Positions 34,720 through 43,076 of a stretch of 64,000 nucleotides of DNA are shown piece after piece. Within the stretch, counting starts at the first letter, position 1. The number at the start of each line of letters is the position of its first letter. The notes beneath the pieces were generated by a model that saw only the letters and a list, made by a program, of their open reading frames with translations, searched no databases and had not been told where the DNA came from. The DNA comes from Haloactinomyces albus (GTDB lineage Bacteria > Actinomycetota > Actinomycetes > Mycobacteriales > Pseudonocardiaceae). A program made the position numbers and the translations under genes. The stretch spans positions 806,001 through 870,000 of the forward strand of contig NZ_JAVDXW010000001.1 in NCBI RefSeq assembly GCF_031458135.1, written 5' to 3'.

Positions 34720-34974
34720 CAAATACTCCATTCCTGATGAATCCGGATACACCGGGCCGACACGGACTCACTCCCCATACCCCGGGAACCCGCATTGCCG
34801 ACCGGTGGATTCACCGTGGCATCCTGCCGGTGATCCTGCTCGTTCTGTCACACCAAAGAGAACAGCAGATCGCACAGGACAGCAGGAGTACCGAGCACCA
34901 TCTCCGAATGAAAGTCACCTTTTTCGGGCCGAGTCATTCCCGATGAAAACGCACGGACCGAAAAAGCGAAAATC

Positions 34975-36699
34975 TCACGAATCGACCGGAAGAACGTTCG
35001 GCACGATCATCGGGCGCCTGCGATAGGTATCGGCCACCCACTTGCCGACCGTGCGGCGCACAGCCTGGGCGATCCGGTGAGTATCGACGATGCCCTCCGT
35101 CTCGGTACGCGAGAGCTCCATCTCCACCAGCGGCACCACCTCGTCGAGCGCCTTCGGATCATCGGAGAACCCGCGCCCGGAGATCGTCGGAGGCGATATC
35201 GCCCTGCCGGTGGTGGCATCCACCGCCACCGTGATCGAAATGAACCCACCTTCACCGAGGACCAACCGATCCGACAGGGTCGACTCGCCGACGTCGCCGA
35301 CCGACAGGCCGTCGACATACACGTGGCCGATCTCGTAACGCCCGGCGATGCTGGCGATGCCATCCACGAGATCCACCACGACCCCGTCCTCGGCGATCAC
35401 CACCCGATCCGGCGGCACCCCCGTCAGCGTGGCCAGGTCCGCGTTCGCGCGCAGATGCCGCCACTCGCCGTGCACGGGCATGACATTGCTCGGCCGGACC
35501 GCGTTGTACAGGTACAGCAGTTCACCGGCCGAGGCGTGCCCGGACACGTGCACCTTCGCCCCGCCCTGGTGCACCACCTCGGCACCCAGGCGCACCAGAC
35601 CGTTGACGACCCCGAACACGGCGGTCTCGTTGCCGGGAATCAGCGAGCTGGCCAGCACGACGGTGTCCCCGGACTGGATCTTGATCTGCTTGTGCTCCCC
35701 GCGCGCCATCCGCGACAGCGCCGACAGCGGCTCCCCCTGGGAACCGGTCGAGACGAACAGCACCATCTCCGGGGGCATCGCCAGGGCGTCGTCGAGATCC
35801 ACCAGCAGCCCGTCCGGCACCCGCAGGATGCCCTGCTCGGCCGCGATGCCCATGTTGCGCACCATCGAGCGGCCGACGAAGCACACCTGGCGGCCACGCT
35901 TGGCGGCGACGTCGAGGACCTGCTGCACGCGGTGGACGTGGCTGGCGAAACACGCCACGATCAGTCGCTGTGTCGCCTCACCGACCACCGAGTCCAGCAC
36001 CGGACCGATCTCGCGTTCCGGGGTGACCACTCCCGGAACCTCGGCATTGGTCGAGTCGACCAGGAACAGGTCGACCCCTTCATCGCCGAGCCGCGAAAAC
36101 CCGGCCAGGTCGGTCAGCCTCCCGTCGAGGGGAAGCTGGTCGAGCTTGATGTCCCCGGTGTGCAGGACCGCACCGGCCGGAGTGCGGATGGCAACGGCCA
36201 GCGCGTCCGGGATCGAATGATTGACCGCGAAGAACTCCAGGTCGAACACGCCGTGGTCGCTGCGCTGCCCCTCGGCCACCTCGATGAGCGTGGGGTTCAG
36301 GCGGTGTTCCTTGCACTTCGCGGCCAGCAGCGCCAGGGTGAACTTCGAGCCCACCACCGGGATGTCCGGGCGCAGCCGCAGCAGGAACGGCACGGCACCG
36401 ATGTGGTCCTCGTGCCCATGGGTGACCACGATCGCCTCGACCTCGTCGAGGCGGTTCTCGATCGCTGCGAAATCGGGCAGGATCAGATCCACCCCGGGCG
36501 CGTCGTCCTCCGGGAACAGCACGCCACAGTCGACGATCAGCAATCGGCCGGCATATTCGAACACGGCCATGTTGCGGCCGACCTCTCCGATACCGCCGAG
36601 CGCGACCACACGCAGCGCCCCCTCCGCCAGGGGCGGTGGGGGTGTCGCGGAAGTCGGAGTCACGGGATGGTTCTCGGTCGACGTGGCGCGAGCGCTCAA
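34975..36699 (-). CDS. rnj: Ribonuclease J
   Basis: Metallo-beta-lactamase/beta-CASP exo- and endoribonuclease for mRNA turnover and rRNA maturation. The protein has about 574 residues. It shows VVALGGIGEVGRNM, the metal motif THGHEDHIG (residues 93-101), AVNHSIPDALAVAI, HTGDIKLD, the beta-CASP block with FVSTGSQGEPLSALSRMA and PGNE, VHVSGHASAGEL and MPVHGEWRH. The TTG start at 36699 overlaps the dapA stop (TTGA) and has GAGGTG 8 nt upstream; GTG at 36663 is the alternative. The order thyX-dapA-rnj-ftsK is as in mycobacteria. Confidence 0.93.
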   Translation of the reverse strand: MSARATSTENHPVTPTSATPPPPLAEGALRVVALGGIGEVGRNMAVFEYAGRLLIVDCGVLFPEDDAPGVDLILPDFAAIENRLDEVEAIVVTHGHEDHIGAVPFLLRLRPDIPVVGSKFTLALLAAKCKEHRLNPTLIEVAEGQRSDHGVFDLEFFAVNHSIPDALAVAIRTPAGAVLHTGDIKLDQLPLDGRLTDLAGFSRLGDEGVDLFLVDSTNAEVPGVVTPEREIGPVLDSVVGEATQRLIVACFASHVHRVQQVLDVAAKRGRQVCFVGRSMVRNMGIAAEQGILRVPDGLLVDLDDALAMPPEMVLFVSTGSQGEPLSALSRMARGEHKQIKIQSGDTVVLASSLIPGNETAVFGVVNGLVRLGAEVVHQGGAKVHVSGHASAGELLYLYNAVRPSNVMPVHGEWRHLRANADLATLTGVPPDRVVIAEDGVVVDLVDGIASIAGRYEIGHVYVDGLSVGDVGESTLSDRLVLGEGGFISITVAVDATTGRAISPPTISGRGFSDDPKALDEVVPLVEMELSRTETEGIVDTHRIAQAVRRTVGKWVADTYRRRPMIVPNVLPVDS

Positions 36700-37637
36700 C
36701 GCGATGTCACCTCGGCTGCATCGGGATTGACCAGGACGAGCCCAGCATCCCACAGGTCACTGGTGATGATGCGCACCTGCTCGTCCGTGGCTGCGGGCAA
36801 CGGCAGCCGGGGCTGCCCCGTTTCGTAGCCACACAATCGCATCGCGGTCTTGGAGAAGATCACCCCACCCACGAAGTTCATCGAGCGGTAGACCGGCAGG
36901 AGGCCATGGTGGATCTCCTGAGCACCGGCGACATCCCCGGACTCGTAGGCATCGAGCATCTGCCGGAGCCGATCACCGACCACATGCCCCACCACGCTGA
37001 CGAAGCCCACGGCACCGACCGACAGCCACGGCAGGTTCAGCGGATCCTCCCCGCTGTAGTAGGCAAGATCGGAATTGGCCAGCACGTCACTGCCCGCCAG
37101 CAGGTCGTGCTTGGAATCCTTGACCGCCTTGATCCGCGGGTGCTCGGCGAGGCGCTTGAGTGTCTCGGTCTGGATCGGCACGACCGTGCGCGGCGGGATG
37201 TCGTAGAGCATCACCGGCAACTCGGTCGCGTCGGCCACCGTGGTGAAGTGCGTGTACAGGCCCTCCTGCGGGGGCTTGGAGTAGTACGGCGTAACCACCA
37301 GCAGCCCGTGCGCGCCCGCTTTCTCGGCGCCGCGCGCGAGCTCCACCGAGTGCGCGGTGTTGTTCGTGCCCGCGCCCGCGACCACGGTCGCGCGGTCCCC
37401 GACCGCTTCGACGACCGCGCGCAGCAACTGCTCCTTCTCGTCGTCGCTGGTCGTGGGGCTCTCCCCTGTCGTGCCGTTGACGACCAACCCGTCATTGCCG
37501 ACGGTGTCGACCAGGTAGGCGGCCAGATCCTGGGCCAGGTCCAGATCCAGTTTCCCGTCCGCGTCGAACGGGGTCACCATGGCGGTCAGGACTCGGCCGA
37601 ACGGACGGCCTTCGGTGGCAGTGGGACAGACGGTCAT
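36696..37637 (-). CDS. dapA: 4-hydroxy-tetrahydrodipicolinate synthase
   Basis: Condenses pyruvate and aspartate semialdehyde in DAP/lysine synthesis, feeding peptidoglycan. It has 313 residues with VLTAMVTPFDADGKLDLDLAQ, GTTGESPTTSDDEK, LLVVTPYYSKPPQEGLYTHF, catalytic Tyr in MLYDIPPRTV and the Schiff-base lysine region IKAVKDSKHD. The ATG at 37637 has only a weak ribosome site but fits the family start. It is coupled to RNase J by a stop-start overlap. dapB, the next enzyme in the pathway, is 10 kb away in this window. Confidence 0.94.
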   Translation of the reverse strand: MTVCPTATEGRPFGRVLTAMVTPFDADGKLDLDLAQDLAAYLVDTVGNDGLVVNGTTGESPTTSDDEKEQLLRAVVEAVGDRATVVAGAGTNNTAHSVELARGAEKAGAHGLLVVTPYYSKPPQEGLYTHFTTVADATELPVMLYDIPPRTVVPIQTETLKRLAEHPRIKAVKDSKHDLLAGSDVLANSDLAYYSGEDPLNLPWLSVGAVGFVSVVGHVVGDRLRQMLDAYESGDVAGAQEIHHGLLPVYRSMNFVGGVIFSKTAMRLCGYETGQPRLPLPAATDEQVRIITSDLWDAGLVLVNPDAAEVTSR

Positions 37638-37826
37638 AGTCCACGACGCTACCTGGTAAGCCCACTGCTCAGCGCGCCCGCACCGGTCTTGGACAACCGG
37701 AATCGACGCCGCCGAAACGGCACACGGAAACCTCCCGCGGCAGAAGTTTTGCCTCGGCTGTTCTTCCGTCGCCGCCACCGTTGCACGCAAGAGTTTTTCA
37801 GCGGCCGAGGGGTGTGATCGTCGACA

Positions 37827-38453
37827 TCACATGGTGCGGCGGAGATCCTCCATCGCCAGCACGTCGGCCTCGTTGCCCTCGACCGTGGCCCGATTCTCCC
37901 GGCGGCTGAACGCATGCAGGATCAACTCACTGGGCTCACCCACCACACGCACCGTACGTGGGCCGCTCTTGGCTGCGATCTCGTGGCCGTCGGGTCGCCG
38001 CAGGGTCACCCCTACCGGGCTGCGCCCGTAGAAGACCTTGGCCGACCGTGACAGCGCCTTCCACAGCGCCTCTTCACGCGCCGGGTCGGAGGGTCGCGCC
38101 TGCCATCCGGGCTGCGCACGCCGCACATCCTCGTGGTGGACGTAGAACTCGGCACTGTTGACGGCCTCATCCACCGCACCCATGCTGAGCGGGTTCCACT
38201 TGGGAGCTCCCCGGCGCACCCGGTTGACCAGTTCCGGCCACGGCTGCTCGCGCAGCTCGCCCTGAATCCGGTCGCTGCGTTCGGACAGCGCCTTCACCAG
38301 GCGCCCCGCCAGCGCGTCCGGCCGCTGTTCCCGCATGACGAGGTGGACCGCGAGATCGCGAGTCCACCACCCGTGGCACAGCGTCGGCGCCTCCGGACCG
38401 AGCTGATCGAACAGATCACACAACTGCTGGCGTTCATCACCGGCCACACTCAT
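37827..38453 (-). CDS. TIGR03085-family protein (DinB/maleylpyruvate isomerase-like fold)
   Basis: Actinobacterial protein of 208 residues of the TIGR03085 type. N-terminal helices hold ERQQLCDLFDQLGPEAPTLC and GWWTRDLAVHLVMREQRPDA. The middle has NPLSMGAVDEAVNSAEFYVHHEDVRRAQPGW, and the C-terminus SELILHAFSRRE. His residues in LAVHL and YVHHEDVRR fit the metal site of the DinB-like superfamily, some of which use mycothiol. No substrate is known. It lies between dapA and a kinase gene and is probably monocistronic. Confidence 0.82.
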   Translation of the reverse strand: MSVAGDERQQLCDLFDQLGPEAPTLCHGWWTRDLAVHLVMREQRPDALAGRLVKALSERSDRIQGELREQPWPELVNRVRRGAPKWNPLSMGAVDEAVNSAEFYVHHEDVRRAQPGWQARPSDPAREEALWKALSRSAKVFYGRSPVGVTLRRPDGHEIAAKSGPRTVRVVGEPSELILHAFSRRENRATVEGNEADVLAMEDLRRTM

Positions 38454-38561
38454 GGGGTCACCCTATCCGGATCTTGCCGATGGCGCCGAACAGTGGATCA
38501 CGGGAGTGGGCCGGTGCTCGGAAGTTCCGGGGAACACCTCCGGGGACCACACCTCCGAGCG

Positions 38562-40052
38562 CTACGAGGCCTTCGCCGAGCTCCTCAGATGGCTCCCGTT
38601 CGCGCTGTACAGGGCGCAGTAGACGGTTCGGTGTCCCCGATCGTCGTTGTCGCTGTTCTCGTCGGCCAGTACCTGGTTGCGCAACTCCCACACGCCCCGT
38701 GCGGGAACCAGCGCGGCAAACCGCAACACGGTCCGCTTACCGGGGGTGACGATCTCGTCGGAGGCGAAGTACGAGGCGCACAGCCCCTCCGCGAATCGGT
38801 TCAGCGCCTTGTCGCCGGGATAGGAGACAGCCGAGGTGCTGTTGTCGAAAAAGGTGCCGTAGGTGTAGACCTCGATATCGTGCGGGTCGCTGCACGGCAC
38901 GCCGTCCTCGGAGGTGATTCGGGCTCCCGGAGTGAGCGTGCCGTTGGCGCAGTCCCCGGAGCCGATTCCGGTGAAACGGATGTCCCCGCTCTCGCCGAAG
39001 GTCAGAGTCGGCGCCATTGCCTGCGGCTTCGAGGGGGCCAGTGCGAACCGCCCGACGAGAACACCTCCCGCGAACAGCACGACAGCCGCGACCATCGCGG
39101 TGGCGATGAACCAGGGCTTCGTGATTCGCCGGGCGGGCGCGGGCCGGGTCGAGGGACCGCCGTGGACGACGGTGGCGGGGCCGGTCGATCCGGTCTGCTG
39201 CGAGCCCGCTGCCGTGCTGTCGAGCAGAGCGCGCAACTGCACCGTACTCAGGCGGGCACGTGGGTCACCGATCAACAAACCGGTGACCACCGACCCCAGG
39301 GCACCGTGGGCTCCGCTCAACCGCGGAACCTCGTTGAGGACGGCGTGCAACGTGGCCGCCGTCGTCTGCCGGTCGAAAGGCACCCATCCTTCCAGCGCGA
39401 AGAACAGTGTCGCCCCGAGCGACCACAGGTCACTGGCGGCGGTGGCATCGGCGCCCTGGAGCCGTTCGGGAGCCATGAACGCCGGAGAGCCGACGATGGT
39501 GCCGCTGGTGGTCAGCTTCGGATCGTCCAGGGTCTGCGCGATGCCGAAGTCGGTCAGCTTCACCCGATCTTCGGCCACCATGATGTTGCCCGGCTTGATG
39601 TCACGGTGCACGATCCCGGCAGCATGCGCGTTCTCCAGTGCCGAGACCACCTGACGCGCGATCGAGGCAACGTAGTCCGCAGGCAACGGACCACGTTGCG
39701 CCACCAGCTCACTGAGGGTGACCGCGTGGACCAGCTCCATGACGATGTAGGTCGTGCCCGATTCCGCGAGCACGTCGTACACCGTGACCACGGCGGGATC
39801 GTTGAGTCGCCCGGCCGTCCGTGCCTCCCGCAGGACCCGTTCCTCGTAAACCTGGCGCTCCTGTGGCGGGACCCCCTCCGGCAGATGCAGTTCCTTGATC
39901 GCCACCGCACGGCCGATCACCTGATCCCACGCCCGCCACACGATGCCCATCCCACCGCGTCCGAGCTCATCGGTCACCGCATAGCGGCCCCCGATCGTCC
40001 GTTCCTGTCGGCCGACACCGACTTGATCGACCACTGCGTTGTCCTCCACCAC
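38562..40052 (-). CDS. Membrane Ser/Thr protein kinase with an extracytoplasmic sensor domain
   Basis: PknB-type kinase of 496 residues. It has a glycine loop ELGRGGMGIVW, Lys53 (AIKEL), HRDIKPGN with Asp150, DFG at 167-169 and GSPAFMAPERL. A Thr/Pro-rich juxtamembrane region and one membrane span at about 312-333 follow. The outer domain of about 160 residues has four cysteines (DCANGTL, VPCSDPHDIEVYTYG, GLCASYFASDE, VYCALYS). This domain resembles septum-formation/DUF4190-associated extracellular domains rather than PASTA repeats, so the signal sensed differs from PknB. GTG start. Confidence 0.9.
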   Translation of the reverse strand: MVEDNAVVDQVGVGRQERTIGGRYAVTDELGRGGMGIVWRAWDQVIGRAVAIKELHLPEGVPPQERQVYEERVLREARTAGRLNDPAVVTVYDVLAESGTTYIVMELVHAVTLSELVAQRGPLPADYVASIARQVVSALENAHAAGIVHRDIKPGNIMVAEDRVKLTDFGIAQTLDDPKLTTSGTIVGSPAFMAPERLQGADATAASDLWSLGATLFFALEGWVPFDRQTTAATLHAVLNEVPRLSGAHGALGSVVTGLLIGDPRARLSTVQLRALLDSTAAGSQQTGSTGPATVVHGGPSTRPAPARRITKPWFIATAMVAAVVLFAGGVLVGRFALAPSKPQAMAPTLTFGESGDIRFTGIGSGDCANGTLTPGARITSEDGVPCSDPHDIEVYTYGTFFDNSTSAVSYPGDKALNRFAEGLCASYFASDEIVTPGKRTVLRFAALVPARGVWELRNQVLADENSDNDDRGHRTVYCALYSANGSHLRSSAKAS

Positions 40053-40271
40053 ATTCGACCACCCGAGCGCGGACGGTCCGCGAACGACGTACTCCCCGAA
40101 CCGGGCTTCGGCTCACCGCGTAGCCGCACCCTGGTTCGAGGGGACATTGTCGGCCTTGAGGACTCCGCGGAAAGCGGTGAGGTTGCCCAGAAGAGGTGAA
40201 CCGATTCCGAGCTGTTATCTCCGCACTGTGACCGCCGGGCAGCCCTCTCCCGCAGTCGACCCCTCGCGCGA

Positions 40272-41024
40272 TCAGCCCTCTGCCACGAACGGACTCGAAG
40301 CGACCTCGCTCCCGTCTCGCAGTGTCGTGATCTCGAAGTCGCCGAACACGTTCGACGCCGCCTTCTGCAACTGACGCAGGCACTCCACGGCAAGAGACCT
40401 GATCTCGACGTCGGCATGCTCGCTCGCGCGCATCGCGATGAAATGCCGCCACGCGCGGTAGTTCCCGGTGACCACGATCCGGGTCTCGGTGGCATTCGGC
40501 AGCACGGCACGCGCTGCCTGCCGTGCCTGCTTCCGTCGCAACGTCGCCTTCGGCTCCTCGGCGAACTTCTCCTGCAGAGCCTGCTGAAGCTGCGTGTAGG
40601 CCTCGATGCTGGCCTCGGTCGCCGCCACGAATTTCTCGTGTAGCTCCGGGTCCTCGGCGATCACATCCGGCTCGACCATCGCCGCGTCCTTCTCCGGGAC
40701 ATAGCGCTGCGAGAGCTGGGAGAACGAGAAGTGGCGGTGCCGGATGAGCTCGTGTGTCAGCGACCGGGACATGCCGGTCAGGTAGAAGGTGACCGAGCCG
40801 TGCTCGAGCACCGACAGGTGGCCCACCTCCATGATGTGGCTCAGGTATCCGGCATTGGTCGCAGTCGCCGGGTTCGGCTTGCTCCAGGACTGGTAGCAGG
40901 CCCGGCCGGCGAACTCCGCCAGCGCCTGGCCGCCGTCGGCATCGGTCGACCAGTCCACATCCTCCGGTGGGAAGAACTCGGTCTTACCGATCAGCTGCAC
41001 CTTCGGCGGCACGATCTCGGTCAC
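40272..41024 (-). CDS. thyX: Flavin-dependent thymidylate synthase ThyX
   Basis: Makes dTMP from dUMP using FAD, NADPH and methylene-tetrahydrofolate. It has 250 residues; the ThyX motif is [14 protein letters not shown] at about 95-108, with [13 protein letters not shown] before it and [18 protein letters not shown] after. The GTG at 41024 has GGAAGGGG upstream; the longer frame is not used. The order thyX, then dapA and rnj, is as in M. tuberculosis, but here a kinase and a TIGR03085 gene lie between. Confidence 0.95.
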   Translation of the reverse strand: MTEIVPPKVQLIGKTEFFPPEDVDWSTDADGGQALAEFAGRACYQSWSKPNPATATNAGYLSHIMEVGHLSVLEHGSVTFYLTGMSRSLTHELIRHRHFSFSQLSQRYVPEKDAAMVEPDVIAEDPELHEKFVAATEASIEAYTQLQQALQEKFAEEPKATLRRKQARQAARAVLPNATETRIVVTGNYRAWRHFIAMRASEHADVEIRSLAVECLRQLQKAASNVFGDFEITTLRDGSEVASSPFVAEG

Positions 41025-41154
41025 GGGGAAACCCCTTCCTGCTTCACGCCGGTGCACGACCGGCGGCGACTCCCTGCTCTTTCGCATCGCAGGGTACCGA
41101 TCGGACCTGCAGGACCATCGCGGCGACCGGAGAGTGCCCACCTCACCGGTTGGT

Positions 41155-41172
41155 CAATTTCTCGAGAAATTG
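41155..41172. promoter_or_regulatory. 18-bp perfect palindrome CAATTTCTCGAGAAATTG
   Basis: AT-rich perfect palindrome in a GC-rich region, extending imperfectly to 24 bp (41152-41175). It lies 42 nt upstream of the -35 of the RHH gene and about 130 nt upstream of thyX on the other strand. Probably an operator for an unidentified regulator. Confidence 0.6.
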
Positions 41173-41179
41173 GCCGACC

Positions 41180-41198
41180 CCACCCGCACCGTGCGGGT
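41180..41198. promoter_or_regulatory. Second palindrome CACCCGCACcGTGCGGGTG
   Basis: 9-nt perfect arms around one base, between the first palindrome and the -35. Could be a second operator or a hairpin. Confidence 0.45.
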
Positions 41199-41213
41199 GA
41201 CACCACCGAGTGG

Positions 41214-41242
41214 TTGCCAGACATCGCATTTGACGTCATATT
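41214..41242 (+). promoter_or_regulatory. Leaderless promoter of the RHH/DUF4097 operon
   Basis: TTGCCA (41214-41219), 17 nt, CATATT (41237-41242), then 6 nt to the ATG at 41249. There is no ribosome site, so transcription and translation would start at the same base. Confidence 0.6.
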
Positions 41243-41248
41243 GGTGTC

Positions 41249-41833
41249 ATGGATCTGAGCCCCTACATCAACCAGCTTCGCGAGGACCTCACCGCCGCGG
41301 CCTCCGCCGGGGACGAGCAGACCCGGCAAGCAGCGGCCACACTGTCCGCTGCCGTCGAGCCCGCCACCCGACTGGCGTTCATGAATGCGCTGTCCGACCT
41401 GGCCGCGGAAGTCACCACCCAACTGGACGGCCAAGTCGTCGACGTGCGACTGGACGGACGGGACATCCGGGTGGTGGTCACCGGTTCTCCCACCGGCACC
41501 GAACCCGAGGACTCCGAGGAGGAACCAGCACCTCCACCACCGTCCGGCGACGGCGGTGACATCAGCAGGATCACGCTCCGACTGCTCGACGAGATCAAGG
41601 GTCAGGCCGAACACGCCGCCTCCTCCCAGGGCGTGTCCCTGAACACCTGGGTGGCGCAGGCCGTACAGGGCGCCCTGCACGGCAACCGCTCGCGCGGACC
41701 GTGGGAGCAGCCACGACAGGGCTCCACACAGCGGCAGCGCACCTGGGGGATGTCCGGGAATCGCGGTCCCCGGGGCGGCGGCCGGGGACCGGAGGGTCCC
41801 GGCGGACGTATCCGCGGGTGGGTCCAGGGGTGA
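41249..41833 (+). CDS. Ribbon-helix-helix (HicB/Arc-like) protein
   Basis: Protein of 194 residues. The N-terminal half is helical (LREDLTAAASAGDEQTRQAAATL, RLAFMNALSDLAAEV) with DVRLDGRDIRVVVTG. A Pro/Glu linker leads to ISRITLRLLDEIKGQAEHAA and SSQGVSLNTWVAQAVQGAL, a ribbon-helix-helix DNA-binding domain of the HicB C-terminal type. The tail is Arg/Gly-rich. It lies 52 nt before a DUF4097 gene; this pairing is common in actinobacteria, and the protein may regulate the operon. No HicA toxin is present. Confidence 0.82.
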   Translation: MDLSPYINQLREDLTAAASAGDEQTRQAAATLSAAVEPATRLAFMNALSDLAAEVTTQLDGQVVDVRLDGRDIRVVVTGSPTGTEPEDSEEEPAPPPPSGDGGDISRITLRLLDEIKGQAEHAASSQGVSLNTWVAQAVQGALHGNRSRGPWEQPRQGSTQRQRTWGMSGNRGPRGGGRGPEGPGGRIRGWVQG

Positions 41834-41885
41834 AACCGATCGGACGAGTTCGACAGGGCCCCGCGAGCGAGGAGGCGATGCGCGA

Positions 41886-42839
41886 ATGACCGGCGACATG
41901 GGTTCCGCACCGAACGACGTGGTGCGCACACAGGATTTCGACCCCCGAGGACCGATCGAGCTGGACGTGAGCAACAGCATCGGTCCGGTCAACATCGAAC
42001 TGATCGAGACCTCCCGCGTCCACGTGGAGGTCCGGCACGATCCCGCATCCGGCCATCCGGACTGGCGCAGCGGGCTCAGCGGGCTGCTGAACTGGGTCAG
42101 CGAGCAGATCGGCGAGAGCGGGATCAAGCCGGGCACCGGCGACCGTGACAACGGCCGCGGCAGGGACCGGTCGCTCGACGAACCCAGTGCCGAGGCGGTG
42201 CGCCAGACTCGCATCGACATGACCGGCACTCGGCTCGCCGTGCATCCACCCAGCACCGTGCCGCTGCGGACCGTGCCACTGTCGATCACGGTGCAGGCCC
42301 CCGCGGACTCGCAGGTGGGTGTCCGCACGGGAGCCGGTGCGGTTTCGGTCACCGGCACGGCCTCGAGGATGCGCATCCAGACCGGTTCCGGTTCCGTGTC
42401 GACGGATCGAACGGCAGGGCACGCCACGGTCCGAACCGGTTCGGGCCAGCTCCGTCTCGGTGCGATGCCGTCCGGAGTGGAGGCACGCAGCGGCAGCGGC
42501 GACGTGGAGATCGCCTCGTTGGATGCGCCGTCCTCTGTGGTCACCGGCAGTGGCGGCGTGTGGATCGGCACCGTCCATGCCGACGTACTGGTGCGTTCCG
42601 GCAGCGGGAGCACGACCGTCGCCGAAGCCGTGGCGGGGCAGGTGGAACTCATCACCGGCTCCGGTGGCTTGCGCATCGGTGTGCGCAAGGGCGTCCACGC
42701 GGAGGTCGACCTCACCTCCTCGACGGGTAGTGCGGACAGCGAGTTGGAGGTATCCACCGAGCGGCCGTCCGGGGAACCCGCACTGCGGGTCTTCGGGCGT
42801 ACCGGCAGTGGTGAGGCACTGGTGACCTCGGCAATGTGA
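41886..42839 (+). CDS. DUF4097 beta-helix protein
   Basis: Protein of 317 residues made largely of short Gly/Ser repeats (RTGAGAVSVTG, QTGSGSVS, RTGSGQLRLG, RSGSGDVEI, TGSGGVWIG), the beta-solenoid pattern of DUF4097. No signal peptide or membrane span is visible, so it is probably cytoplasmic. The role is unknown; homologues are often next to RHH or PspC-like genes. It is co-transcribed with the RHH gene. Confidence 0.85.
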   Translation: MTGDMGSAPNDVVRTQDFDPRGPIELDVSNSIGPVNIELIETSRVHVEVRHDPASGHPDWRSGLSGLLNWVSEQIGESGIKPGTGDRDNGRGRDRSLDEPSAEAVRQTRIDMTGTRLAVHPPSTVPLRTVPLSITVQAPADSQVGVRTGAGAVSVTGTASRMRIQTGSGSVSTDRTAGHATVRTGSGQLRLGAMPSGVEARSGSGDVEIASLDAPSSVVTGSGGVWIGTVHADVLVRSGSGSTTVAEAVAGQVELITGSGGLRIGVRKGVHAEVDLTSSTGSADSELEVSTERPSGEPALRVFGRTGSGEALVTSAM

Positions 42840-42994
42840 GCTCCATATCGCCGATCATCGAATTCCGTTCGAATCCCGTCGGACTTCCTTCCACGGCACC
42901 TCGTCCCGGATACCGAAAATCCTCTTTTTCGGGCATTTCTCGAATCGTTCTCACCGTGCGTCCCGCGATGGCTCGTGATACGACGGTCCGCAAC

Positions 42995-43030
42995 GTCACC
43001 GTGGGACCACGAAAATTGTTCCACGGTGAC
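42995..43030. promoter_or_regulatory. Inverted repeat GTCACCGTGG-N16-CCACGGTGAC
   Basis: 10-nt perfect arms 46 nt upstream of the C69 peptidase gene, followed by another inverted repeat, GTCGCAG...CTGCGAC, at about 43038-43065. Either may be an operator. Confidence 0.5.
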
Positions 43031-43076
43031 AGGATTGTCGAGAACGTCGCAGTCCGAATCCTGCGACCCTGCCTGA

